Positions 29,977-40,447 of a DNA stretch of 64,000 nt are shown in pieces. Positions within the stretch are counted from its first letter, which is position 1; each line of letters starts with the position of its first letter. The position numbers were made by a program, and so were the translations under genes. Origin of the DNA: Alnus glutinosa. Lineage: Eukaryota; Streptophyta; Magnoliopsida; Fagales; Betulaceae. The stretch lies in NCBI RefSeq assembly GCF_958979055.1, contig NC_084894.1, positions 18,631,616 to 18,695,615 on the forward strand, in the 5' to 3' direction. A model generated the notes under the pieces. The model searched no databases. It had not been told where the DNA came from and worked only from the letters and a program-made list of their open reading frames with translations.

Positions 29977-31821
29977 TTGGTGAGTACATGGCATGTCTAG
30001 GATCTTGGTTCCTATCTTAGAGCATGTGAGGATCTATGCATAGCATCTTATATTCATTGTCATATTGCTTATGCTTTGCATCTTTTGCTTGGAACCTTAT
30101 TGTCATTATTCTCTAGCTCTCTTTGGAGAATTTTTCTACAAATACTTATGAGGATAATAGAAAAAGCACGTCACGCGGCTACTTTTCTGTCTTGGTATTT
30201 TCAAATCTTTTTCTAAAGCTACTTTTCTGTCTTGGTATTTTCAAATCTTTTTCTAAGGACATGTTTGTTTTTGCCTTACATGCTAGAATTAGATTTTATC
30301 TTATTCTCTGGAAAGCATATTTTTGTTATTTTTTGTTTGGTTTGTTTTATTTTTCAACAGTATATATATAAAAGAAGGGGGGGGGGGGGGGAGATGCAGT
30401 ACAAAAGGTATGTTTTTTCTTATTTTGTTTAGCTTTTCAGATATCTTATGTGTTTCTACCTGATATCTCAATCATTGTGCATTGATGAAATATGCTTAGA
30501 TATAATTGAGATTTGCAATCTGATATCTGTTGAGTTCCTCTTCTCCATCTAAAAGCTAGATAGTTTATTCCTCTCATGCAATGAATTTGTGCACTATCCA
30601 AAGCTCCCCTAAGGTAATTTTTTTTTTTTTTTGTGCAAAGATGGTCAAATTAACCAACTCGCTAATTGAAACTAGAACCTAAAAATTATGGCATTCTTTC
30701 TAGGTTGCAGCACAAATATAAAAAAGCAAATAAATTCTCAGAATATATGGATATCAAAAAGATCCACTGTTGAATGTGCTGATAAATAATTTCTTACACT
30801 TATCCATATAGAAAGAGTCAGTGATCAATTCATTGTGGAAATAGACGATCACTAATGGACTAAGTAAAATAAAAAAATGTTGCTTCTTAAGGTGAATGTA
30901 TCAAATGAGGGTGACTATGCCCTAGTAGGATAAGGTTTGACTTTTGGCTAATGAGATAATAAATTTTCTCTCATTAAGAAAATTCAGTTGTTTTAAACCT
31001 TGTCAGTGAACACATTGCCTTATTGAGAAAGGTTTCACACATGATACACATAGAAATATTTTAGTAAAATATTTAAATTTTCATCTGCAAAGAATTTTTG
31101 GCTCATAACTTACTTGACTCTCAATTATATGTTTGCATATTTTTGATTTGCTATTTGACTGTGTTATTAGTTTTAAATACATGCGTGTTCTGAAGCTAAC
31201 ATTAGGGAAAAATTCGATTGTCTACTATTTTTCCTCTGTTTCAGCTTTTCTGTGTAAATTGTCCGGACGACTATGGCTTAGCGTCTAGACACGCGCAAGA
31301 CTGTCAATTTGATAGACTACCGTCCAGACGACTAAGTTCACCGTCCGGACACGCGACCTTAAGGGTTTTATAGCTTTCTCTCCTACACCGCTCGTCGCAC
31401 CCTTTGTTTTTCTTCTTGAGATTTCTTTGATTTTCTCGATTTTATCTCGTTTTCTCTTGAGTTTGTTGTGCTTTTTGGCATTTTCTGCATTATGTCATCA
31501 CTTTTGTTATTCCAGGTATGCCCTTTATCTCTATTTCTCTTATATTTGGTCCAATATTTATCTAGAGGATAGGGTTATAAGGTTATTGGTTTATGTTAAG
31601 ATATTTGCTTCATATTATTTCTGCATGAGGAATATTCTTGCTGTGTGCTAAGCTTTGGAATTTATTTGAGCATTTAAATGTTTATTTGCTATTTTGTCAA
31701 TTTTTTGGCATCCTTGTTTTAGCAGTTATAATGTCACATTTTCTTTTGAGGGCTAATTGGTTCTAATATCCTTTTTGATTTCTTAGTATTTGTATGGGGC
31801 ATATTTTTATAGTTTGCAGAT
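29977..31821 (+). other. Copia spacer between gag and second ORF
   Basis: No coding domain. It holds a 40-bp perfect direct repeat (30178-30257), a G14 tract near 30378, a conserved spacer block at 30620-30960 shared with 6950-7270 and 17985-18290, GTCCGGAC-type motifs at 31260-31360, and TATA-like and CT-rich sequence at about 31366-31460 followed by intron-like DNA (donor-like CAG/GTATG near 31515, acceptor TTGCAG at 31814-31819). It may hold a separate promoter for the second ORF. Confidence 0.5.
30178..30257 (+). repeat. Tandem duplication of 40 bp
   Basis: Two copies of the unit beginning GCTACTTTTCTGTCTTGG, at 30178 and 30218. Confidence 0.9.
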
Positions 31822-32254
31822 ATGTCTACCCTGCACATAGCTTCTCGAGGTTACATGCACAAGAGATTAAGAGAAAAAGTTGCTGCTGCTCAAGAGCGCA
31901 TCAATAAAAGGACCATTGTGATTGAGCGTGAGGTTCTCAAATTAGACATCAGGGTGGCTCCTTTTGATTTATCTATCAGATATTTCAGGTGAACAAGTGG
32001 CTAAGTTTGTTTGATTGGGCTCCCTTGGCTTGTACGGGAATTCTACAAGAATCTGAAGATTGAGAGCATTCACCCTGACACTCCATGCCTTGAGACTAAA
32101 GTGCGCAGCACCAAAATCATCATTAATATCGCACTTATCAACTCGGTTACAAGCATACCAGTGTCACCTAGCCCTGGCGTTCTGTTTCCTAACATTGCAG
32201 ATCAGCCTTCGAGAGAAGCTCTAATGGAGTGTTTGAATCCCCAAGAAGGGCTTT
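31822..32254 (+). pseudogene. Copia second ORF, 5' part ('putative plant transposon protein'-like)
   Basis: Starts ATGTCTACCCTGCAC directly after an acceptor-like TTGCAG. It encodes a basic, coiled-coil-like start (RLREKVAAAQERINKR), a frameshift near 31990, then LPWLVREFYKNLK, characteristic of the plant transposon-protein domain often found beside LTR elements. It is cut at 32254 by the tandem array and continues at 51429. The role of this protein family is not known to me. Confidence 0.65.
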
Positions 32255-34959
32255 TGTAGCGCCCCAGATTTTTAGTAATGCAATTAATGTCTTAAACTAG
32301 AATTTAAGATTAAATGAATAGACTGACGGAATTATTCAGTAGACTAATTGGCATAATAATATTAATAAATAATATTAATGTGTAATATGTACAATATATA
32401 TTTGGTTTATAAATTTATTATGTTTAAATATTATTGAGATAATAATATTACCTATGAAACGAACTAGACTCAAAACGAGTTTAAAATTACACTCTAGTGA
32501 ATTATTATTAATAAAGACCTAGTGTAAAAATACCTAAATCTGCAATAATATCTGCAGGTGATTCGATGCATTTTCTGATAAAATGCTTACCGACACTCTC
32601 TTCCACCGACAGTGTTTATATTTATTTATTCATAAATTGATTATTTTTAATCAGCCGTCCACCTGCTATAATCCATTGCCGACATTCTTGCCGACACTTA
32701 TTCTTTTAAAACTGTCTGTTTCCCTTCAGAAAATACTCGCACCTCCCATGAACTAAGCTTCTTCCTTCTGATCTTCTTAATTTCCTCCCCCACTGTCTCT
32801 TATTCTTTGCTGTCCCGATGCATATGAGGAATTGAGATTGAGAGTAGGAGAGTGAGTTGAGAGAAAGAGATGAGATGAGATGAGATGAGATGAGAAATAG
32901 AAGCAAGCAAGAGATTAAGAGTAAGTAGAGAATTGAGAGAGAAGCAGAATTTGAGAGAGAAAGAAGGAGTGAAATGAAGAGAGAAACAGAGGCAGAGAGG
33001 GAGATCCGGCCGATCCTTCAGTAGAGTCCCGGCCGATTGTAGCAGACCGAGAGAGAGAAGATGAGAGACCCGAAGCCGTGAACCCCAAGCAAACCCGAAG
33101 ATCCGGCGTGAGCCCAGCCAAAACCCACAACTCAGCACCGATGGCTGGCGGACGGCGTCACCCAGCAGAGCCCATCCCATCCCGGCGTGACCCAGGACCC
33201 GATCGTGGAGCCGTGAACCACGACCCGTCCAACCCAGCCGTGAAACCATGAACCCAACGAACCCGTGCGTGATCCAGCCATGATCCATGACCCAGCCGTG
33301 AAGACCACCGACCCAGAAGCCCATTCCAGCTGCGATTCAGACCAGACCCGTGAACCTCGGCCCAACCCAGACGATCCAGCTGAACCCGTGAACCCCGGCC
33401 CAACCCGTGACCCGTGAGCCCAGTCCAGCAAGCAGTAGCTGAGCCCAGTCCAGCCCATCCCAGCAAGCAAGCCCAACCCAGTCGGCCCACGAACCAATTT
33501 CAGCCCAGACCCGCTGAGCCTGACCCAGCAGTGATCCAACCATGACCTGAACCCGGAGACCCGACCCGCCGGTGACCCGTCTCCGGCAGAGTCTTCCGGC
33601 GACTTTTCCGGTAACCTTTCCGGCGACTTCCCGTGACCAAACTCACCGTTTTCACTAGATTTTCTAGTAAAATCCTTAATGTGAGTTTCTGGGTTTTTAA
33701 TTAACTTAATGGTATATACTTACATGAAATCAATTAATAAGTATTTTAGATTATAACTTTGATAAATATAGAATTGAATATTTTGATAAATAACTTATTA
33801 ATGTATATTATATTTATTGAGTGTTTAAATCATATGTAGAATAATATGGAAAATGAATAATCGGTGCTATTAAAAATATTAGAGGATGGTTTAAGTGTTA
33901 AAACTAAGAATAATAATAACATTAGGCAAAGAGGTTTTATAAATAGAATTAGGATTTGTGCTAAATGATGTTAACACTTTGTGTGGATATACCTATAATT
34001 TTTCAGATGATGACTTGAGAGACTGCATGAATTGGCTGTAAGTATTTCTATACTTACTGAGAACGAAGCTGGTGGTTTTTCCATAATATTGTGTTTATTG
34101 TTTTATTTAATTTGTTCATTGCATGTGGCCGATCATGCATAGCATGTTGTGTCTAAAATAATAAAATACGGCTGATAAGATAGCCAGTGCATCAGTTGAC
34201 TTGGGGGGTTAAAAAACCAAAGCTGATGTAGTAGCAAGGGGAAGAAAGGCTCATCAGTGAACCCTAAAAAGTGCGAGTCCGAAGTCTTAATATATAACTA
34301 ATGCTGGGACCGGTAGGATTCCAGTAAAAACAGGTAAGACTTTAAGTGGGAGGCAACGGACGTGAACGGGTTCTGATAACCTAGAACGAGAGGTCTGAAG
34401 AAAGATGATCATAAAATACAAACTAAATGGTTACTACGATGCATATTCATACAACTCATACATTTGCATTATACGCATGGTTATAAAGCCATAACTGCAT
34501 GTTAAGAGAATTTATTAAGTAAATCAGTATTCACCGTATTATTGGAAACAGTGGACTCACTTTGGTTGTTTTGTGTTTTTGTTCCTATATACATATATTC
34601 CGTTAATGCAGGTTAATAGACAAAGACCAGAACTCAAGAGGTTTTATAGCTAAGGACGCATAGTTTATATTTTGTTTGTAGTCTTCTGTGTTTATAGCAT
34701 TTTATATTGACAAAATTGCTAATGATTTATATGTATTCTTTTGTGTCATTATGGACACCTGTTTCCTTGTATTTGTTATAAAAATTTTCTAATGAATATC
34801 TAGAGGTATTTAATTTAAAAGCTCTAATGTGTTATTTAATCCAAGCATGTTGGTTAAAAATATATTCCGCTGCGAGAGTTTATCTCTGATGTAGTAACGT
34901 CACGTGGAAACCGGAGGTTTCTGCTTACGAATTTGCTGGCTCAAATTCGGGGCGTTACA
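32255..34959 (+). repeat. Array LTR 1
   Basis: 2,705 bp. It contains a (GAGAT)n run at about 32866-32894, a purine-rich block to 33070, a GC-rich block 33120-33620 built of degenerate 'gacccgtga' and 'cccagcc' words, and AT-rich sequence after 33660. Minus-strand frames of up to 174 codons in the GC-rich block have Trp/Gly-rich low-complexity translations and are not credible genes. Confidence 0.93.
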
Positions 34960-34962
34960 GTA

Positions 34963-34976
34963 TGGTATCAGAGCAG
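34963..34976 (+). promoter_or_regulatory. Primer binding site, array unit 1
   Basis: TGGTATCAGAGCAG three bases after the LTR end. The 72-bp-downstream near-copy (35035-35048) is preceded by the same GTTACAGTA, so LTR end plus primer site was duplicated. Units 2 and 3 have the same at +5488 and +10976. Confidence 0.85.
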
Positions 34977-36008
34977 TTGTTCTGCGACCTAGTGAACATT
35001 CAGTGTCATACTGTAACTTGGGTAAGTTACAGTATGGTGTCAGAGCAGTTTGCTCTGAGGACCTTAAGACTTGACCCTAGATGTCTAAGAATAACACAAG
35101 AGCTATAGGTGTAAACCATTTTTATAAAATACTTTGTGTGATGTATTTTAGTGCAGAAACCTTCCACCTTGATGAAATAATTTATGGATATTAAGTTAGT
35201 AAATTTATAAAGCACTCTATAGATATTTCATGTGCTTAGAGATACAACTTTCCCATAACCATAATAAGGATAACCTAAGGATCAGAGATAAATTTTGAGG
35301 CTTTGAGGTCTATCCAATTAACCCTAGAATGTAAGGAAAGATATGTTATGATTAATGCATCTATTATTCCAAATCTGGTATCTTTTGAAGATAGGTGTAT
35401 AAAGCGTAAATTACTGATTTATATATATTTGAGGAAATTAGTTGATCAAATGATTTGATGAGTTTTGGAGAGGTTACTTTCCCTATGCATCTGATGAACT
35501 TTGGGGAAGTTTATATATCATTGAGGTTTTCTAGAGCTTAAGTTAAATAAAATCTTGATTATATGATTTATTGATTCTCTTAGAAATCCTTACTTGATGG
35601 ATAAGTTTATGATTAGCAAATTTAAGTATTGATTGACTGCATAACTAAATTGGAGTAATACTAAAGATTTAATCTAATGAAATTTGAGGATGATAGTAAT
35701 TATGCAGAAATAGAAAGAAGAACATAGTACCATATAAAAATTACACCTTAGTAAAAGATCGAGTAGAAATAAATAGTTCAATAGATTACAGACATATTAG
35801 ATGATATGAACGGTGCGTAAAAGAATAATTATTGTCTTAACAAGATGAACTGCTTTTGATTCAAAGAAAAATAGACTTGCAAAACAGGACCTTTTCTGCA
35901 CCATTCCCGGAGAATACTGGTATGCTTATACCTACAGGTATTTCATAATACTGCAGTTAGTTATTTATTTTTGTAAATAAAAATTTCTAGATCGAATAGA
36001 ATACCTGA

Positions 36009-36539
36009 CTAAGTTTCTGGGCGGAAAACCCTGAGGTTTTGGACTACACGCAAGAGGTCCTGGTGTTGTTCTTGGAGACGATTGGTATTCTGCTCCAAGT
36101 CAGCATACCTCTTTTCCAAGTCTTTCGCATAGGAATTCACCACCTTCTTCAACCTTTTATTCTCCTGCTGAAGAACCCGATTCCTTCGCCTAAAGTCCAC
36201 ATACATTCGCTGCAAAGTCAAGATTTGAACTTTCAACGCTTGAATTTCGTTCCCTCGAACTTGCAGACGGCGAGCCATATTGGAAACCGAAGAAGCACCC
36301 TGAATACTGAATGCTAAAGAATCATTGATGGCTTGAGCATCGGTCCTATCAGCCAACAACTTTTCATCTCGAGGAGTCATGATGCCTTGAGCTATAGATG
36401 CAGCTACTGCATCACTCAGCATCACAGAGTCATTAGTCAGAAGAGGACCTCTCTGAGATAGGAACAATGGGCGCCAAATTTCTGGTACTACAGGCGCAGC
36501 ATTCAGATCAAGATTATTTTGAGAGGATGAAGAAGCCAT
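36009..36539 (-). CDS. Antisense coiled-coil ORF, copy 1 (intact)
   Basis: 176 codons, opposite to the element. Residues 1-35 are Ser/Asn-rich with an NLDLNAAPVVPEIWRPLF segment; 36-80 form a mostly helical acidic stretch (LSDAVAASIAQGIMTPRDEK); 83-170 are strongly predicted by eye as coiled coil (heptad-like NRVLQQENKRLKKVV, YADLEQNTNRLQEQHQDLL). No transmembrane segment or zinc finger. I do not recognise a named family. Antisense ORFs in plant Gypsy elements are known, but I infer rather than show that this is one. Upstream on its strand is a TATA-like TTTATAGAG near 36936-36944 and a leader rich in TTCTC. Frame and codon use look protein-like and unlike the AT-rich surroundings. Confidence 0.7.
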   Translation of the reverse strand: MASSSSQNNLDLNAAPVVPEIWRPLFLSQRGPLLTNDSVMLSDAVAASIAQGIMTPRDEKLLADRTDAQAINDSLAFSIQGASSVSNMARRLQVRGNEIQALKVQILTLQRMYVDFRRRNRVLQQENKRLKKVVNSYAKDLEKRYADLEQNTNRLQEQHQDLLRVVQNLRVFRPET

Positions 36540-37729
36540 TTTTTTTGGAAAACTAAGAAAATGATGATACTCCTCAAAGGACCTGATGGAGAAAAGAAAG
36601 AAATGAAGCGGTTATTCGAAAGATCTGAAGGAAGAAAAGAGAACTTAATCAGTGAATGAGACGCAGTCTAATCAAACGTCATTCTGAGCGTAGCTGCCAC
36701 TACCACTAGCAGACAGCTCTCGAATCACGAGCTCTCTCATTTTTCAACTTTCACCCTTTTCACCTTCTCGAATTCCGAATTCACCCAATGGCTTTTCCGG
36801 ATTTCTCGCCGCACTTTTCGCACCTTGCAGAGCTGGAAGAGCATCTCGAGATAGAGCTGGATGAGCATTCCGAGAAAAGGAGAGAGCGTTTCACGACCCA
36901 CTGTCGGCACCACTTGCACCGTTTCCTCTCAAATCTCTATAAATTCATTCGTCTTCCCTCTTGCAAAGCACACCTTTCAGCTCTCAACCCTTCACACTTT
37001 GAGAGCCAAATCTTCTTCTGGTCTAAACTTATCATCGCTCCTGAGATAGAAGATGTAGTACCACCACCTCAAACCTAAATCAAGAAAAATGCAGCATCAC
37101 AACCAGATTCACAAACAACGAAGCAGGACTATCCTTGATCTTAACATCTAGAAGCAGGATTATCCTTGATCATGCTTCTGAGATGAAGTATCTTTCTCTT
37201 CCTTCGCATCACCATAAAATTTTCTAGCATCTACTCTCAATCCGGTGATGGCGATCTGTGACAGAAGAGAGAGAGCACCACGATATGAGTACCGCACTCA
37301 TATCCTTTCCGGATTGCTTGCCTTGACTTCTTTGCTTTCTTCACCTTCCCCACCTTCCTCTCCTTCGAGGCTTCCATGTTCTCATTTGGCAAGCTTTCCA
37401 CCAAGATTATCAGAAAACATCCTCATAAAAGGGATTTGTTGTACAAGAAATTTTCCTATAATGAGAAATGAATATTTTCCCTTCTTCAAGCTACACATTT
37501 GTTTGATCTATTATACTTCTTGTTATTATGAGCTTAAAATATTATATTTGATAACTATCACACGGTGCGGTATACTTGTTTATTTTTTTTTTTTGTGTCT
37601 AATAAATTAGATGCTTCACATAAAAAAATCTGTATCACTAGACTTAAGATTTTAGAATCTAAATCTTTCCTACTTAGTGTAAACTTTATGCGAAGCATAG
37701 TTTACGAATTTCGGGGACGAAATTCCATT

Positions 37730-37742
37730 AAGGGGGGAAGAA
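37730..37742 (+). promoter_or_regulatory. Polypurine tract, array unit 1
   Basis: AAGGGGGGAAGAA immediately before LTR 2; the plus-strand primer of reverse transcription. Identical tracts at 43218-43230 and 48706-48718. Confidence 0.85.
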
Positions 37743-40447
37743 TGTAGCGCCCCAGATTTTTAGTAATGCAATTAATGTCTTAAACTAGAATTTAAGATTA
37801 AATGAATAGACTGACGGAATTATTCAGTAGACTAATTGGCATAATAATATTAATAAATAATATTAATGTGTAATATGTACAATATATATTTGGTTTATAA
37901 ATTTATTATGTTTAAATATTATTGAGATAATAATATTACCTATGAAACGAACTAGACTCAAAACGAGTTTAAAATTACACTCTAGTGAATTATTATTAAT
38001 AAAGACCTAGTGTAAAAATACCTAAATCTGCAATAATATCTGCAGGTGATTCGATGCATTTTCTGATAAAATGCTTACCGACACTCTCTTCCACCGACAG
38101 TGTTTATATTTATTTATTCATAAATTGATTATTTTTAATCAGCCGTCCACCTGCTATAATCCATTGCCGACATTCTTGCCGACACTTATTCTTTTAAAAC
38201 TGTCTGTTTCCCTTCAGAAAATACTCGCACCTCCCATGAACTAAGCTTCTTCCTTCTGATCTTCTTAATTTCCTCCCCCACTGTCTCTTATTCTTTGCTG
38301 TCCCGATGCATATGAGGAATTGAGATTGAGAGTAGGAGAGTGAGTTGAGAGAAAGAGATGAGATGAGATGAGATGAGATGAGAAATAGAAGCAAGCAAGA
38401 GATTAAGAGTAAGTAGAGAATTGAGAGAGAAGCAGAATTTGAGAGAGAAAGAAGGAGTGAAATGAAGAGAGAAACAGAGGCAGAGAGGGAGATCCGGCCG
38501 ATCCTTCAGTAGAGTCCCGGCCGATTGTAGCAGACCGAGAGAGAGAAGATGAGAGACCCGAAGCCGTGAACCCCAAGCAAACCCGAAGATCCGGCGTGAG
38601 CCCAGCCAAAACCCACAACTCAGCACCGATGGCTGGCGGACGGCGTCACCCAGCAGAGCCCATCCCATCCCGGCGTGACCCAGGACCCGATCGTGGAGCC
38701 GTGAACCACGACCCGTCCAACCCAGCCGTGAAACCATGAACCCAACGAACCCGTGCGTGATCCAGCCATGATCCATGACCCAGCCGTGAAGACCACCGAC
38801 CCAGAAGCCCATTCCAGCTGCGATTCAGACCAGACCCGTGAACCTCGGCCCAACCCAGACGATCCAGCTGAACCCGTGAACCCCGGCCCAACCCGTGACC
38901 CGTGAGCCCAGTCCAGCAAGCAGTAGCTGAGCCCAGTCCAGCCCATCCCAGCAAGCAAGCCCAACCCAGTCGGCCCACGAACCAATTTCAGCCCAGACCC
39001 GCTGAGCCTGACCCAGCAGTGATCCAACCATGACCTGAACCCGGAGACCCGACCCGCCGGTGACCCGTCTCCGGCAGAGTCTTCCGGCGACTTTTCCGGT
39101 AACCTTTCCGGCGACTTCCCGTGACCAAACTCACCGTTTTCACTAGATTTTCTAGTAAAATCCTTAATGTGAGTTTCTGGGTTTTTAATTAACTTAATGG
39201 TATATACTTACATGAAATCAATTAATAAGTATTTTAGATTATAACTTTGATAAATATAGAATTGAATATTTTGATAAATAACTTATTAATGTATATTATA
39301 TTTATTGAGTGTTTAAATCATATGTAGAATAATATGGAAAATGAATAATCGGTGCTATTAAAAATATTAGAGGATGGTTTAAGTGTTAAAACTAAGAATA
39401 ATAATAACATTAGGCAAAGAGGTTTTATAAATAGAATTAGGATTTGTGCTAAATGATGTTAACACTTTGTGTGGATATACCTATAATTTTTCAGATGATG
39501 ACTTGAGAGACTGCATGAATTGGCTGTAAGTATTTCTATACTTACTGAGAACGAAGCTGGTGGTTTTTCCATAATATTGTGTTTATTGTTTTATTTAATT
39601 TGTTCATTGCATGTGGCCGATCATGCATAGCATGTTGTGTCTAAAATAATAAAATACGGCTGATAAGATAGCCAGTGCATCAGTTGACTTGGGGGGTTAA
39701 AAAACCAAAGCTGATGTAGTAGCAAGGGGAAGAAAGGCTCATCAGTGAACCCTAAAAAGTGCGAGTCCGAAGTCTTAATATATAACTAATGCTGGGACCG
39801 GTAGGATTCCAGTAAAAACAGGTAAGACTTTAAGTGGGAGGCAACGGACGTGAACGGGTTCTGATAACCTAGAACGAGAGGTCTGAAGAAAGATGATCAT
39901 AAAATACAAACTAAATGGTTACTACGATGCATATTCATACAACTCATACATTTGCATTATACGCATGGTTATAAAGCCATAACTGCATGTTAAGAGAATT
40001 TATTAAGTAAATCAGTATTCACCGTATTATTGGAAACAGTGGACTCACTTTGGTTGTTTTGTGTTTTTGTTCCTATATACATATATTCCGTTAATGCAGG
40101 TTAATAGACAAAGACCAGAACTCAAGAGGTTTTATAGCTAAGGACGCATAGTTTATATTTTGTTTGTAGTCTTCTGTGTTTATAGCATTTTATATTGACA
40201 AAATTGCTAATGATTTATATGTATTCTTTTGTGTCATTATGGACACCTGTTTCCTTGTATTTGTTATAAAAATTTTCTAATGAATATCTAGAGGTATTTA
40301 ATTTAAAAGCTCTAATGTGTTATTTAATCCAAGCATGTTGGTTAAAAATATATTCCGCTGCGAGAGTTTATCTCTGATGTAGTAACGTCACGTGGAAACC
40401 GGAGGTTTCTGCTTACGAATTTGCTGGCTCAAATTCGGGGCGTTACA
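37743..40447 (+). repeat. Array LTR 2
   Basis: 2,705 bp, no difference from LTR 1 noticed. Shared between units 1 and 2 (serves as 3' LTR of one and 5' LTR of the next). Confidence 0.93.

Larger units (their letters stand above)
34960..37742 (+). mobile_element. Array interior 1
   Basis: Primer site TGGTATCAGAGCAG at 34963-34976, with a second near-copy TGGTGTCAGAGCAG at 35035-35048. AT-rich non-coding DNA follows to about 36000, then the antisense ORF, its promoter-like upstream DNA (36540-36960), and a 3' part ending in polypurine tract AAGGGGGGAAGAA (37730-37742). Confidence 0.9.

Noticed and set aside
32800..33543. Minus-strand frames of 68-174 codons in array LTR 1 (and identical ones in LTRs 2-4)
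   Set aside because: Overlapping frames in several phases with Trp/Gly/Ser-rich low-complexity translations from the GC-rich word-repeat block; conservation between LTRs only reflects DNA identity.
36788..37078. Plus-strand 96-codon frame in array interior (repeated at 42276 and 47764)
   Set aside because: Overlaps the promoter/leader-like region of the antisense ORF, no recognised domain, and identity among copies gives no evidence of selection. Kept as a weak possibility only.
37245..37610. Plus-strand 121-codon frame in array interior (repeated at 42733 and 48221)
   Set aside because: Ser/Pro- then Phe/Tyr-rich translation of AT-rich DNA; copy 3 differs by one missense change; no domain recognised.
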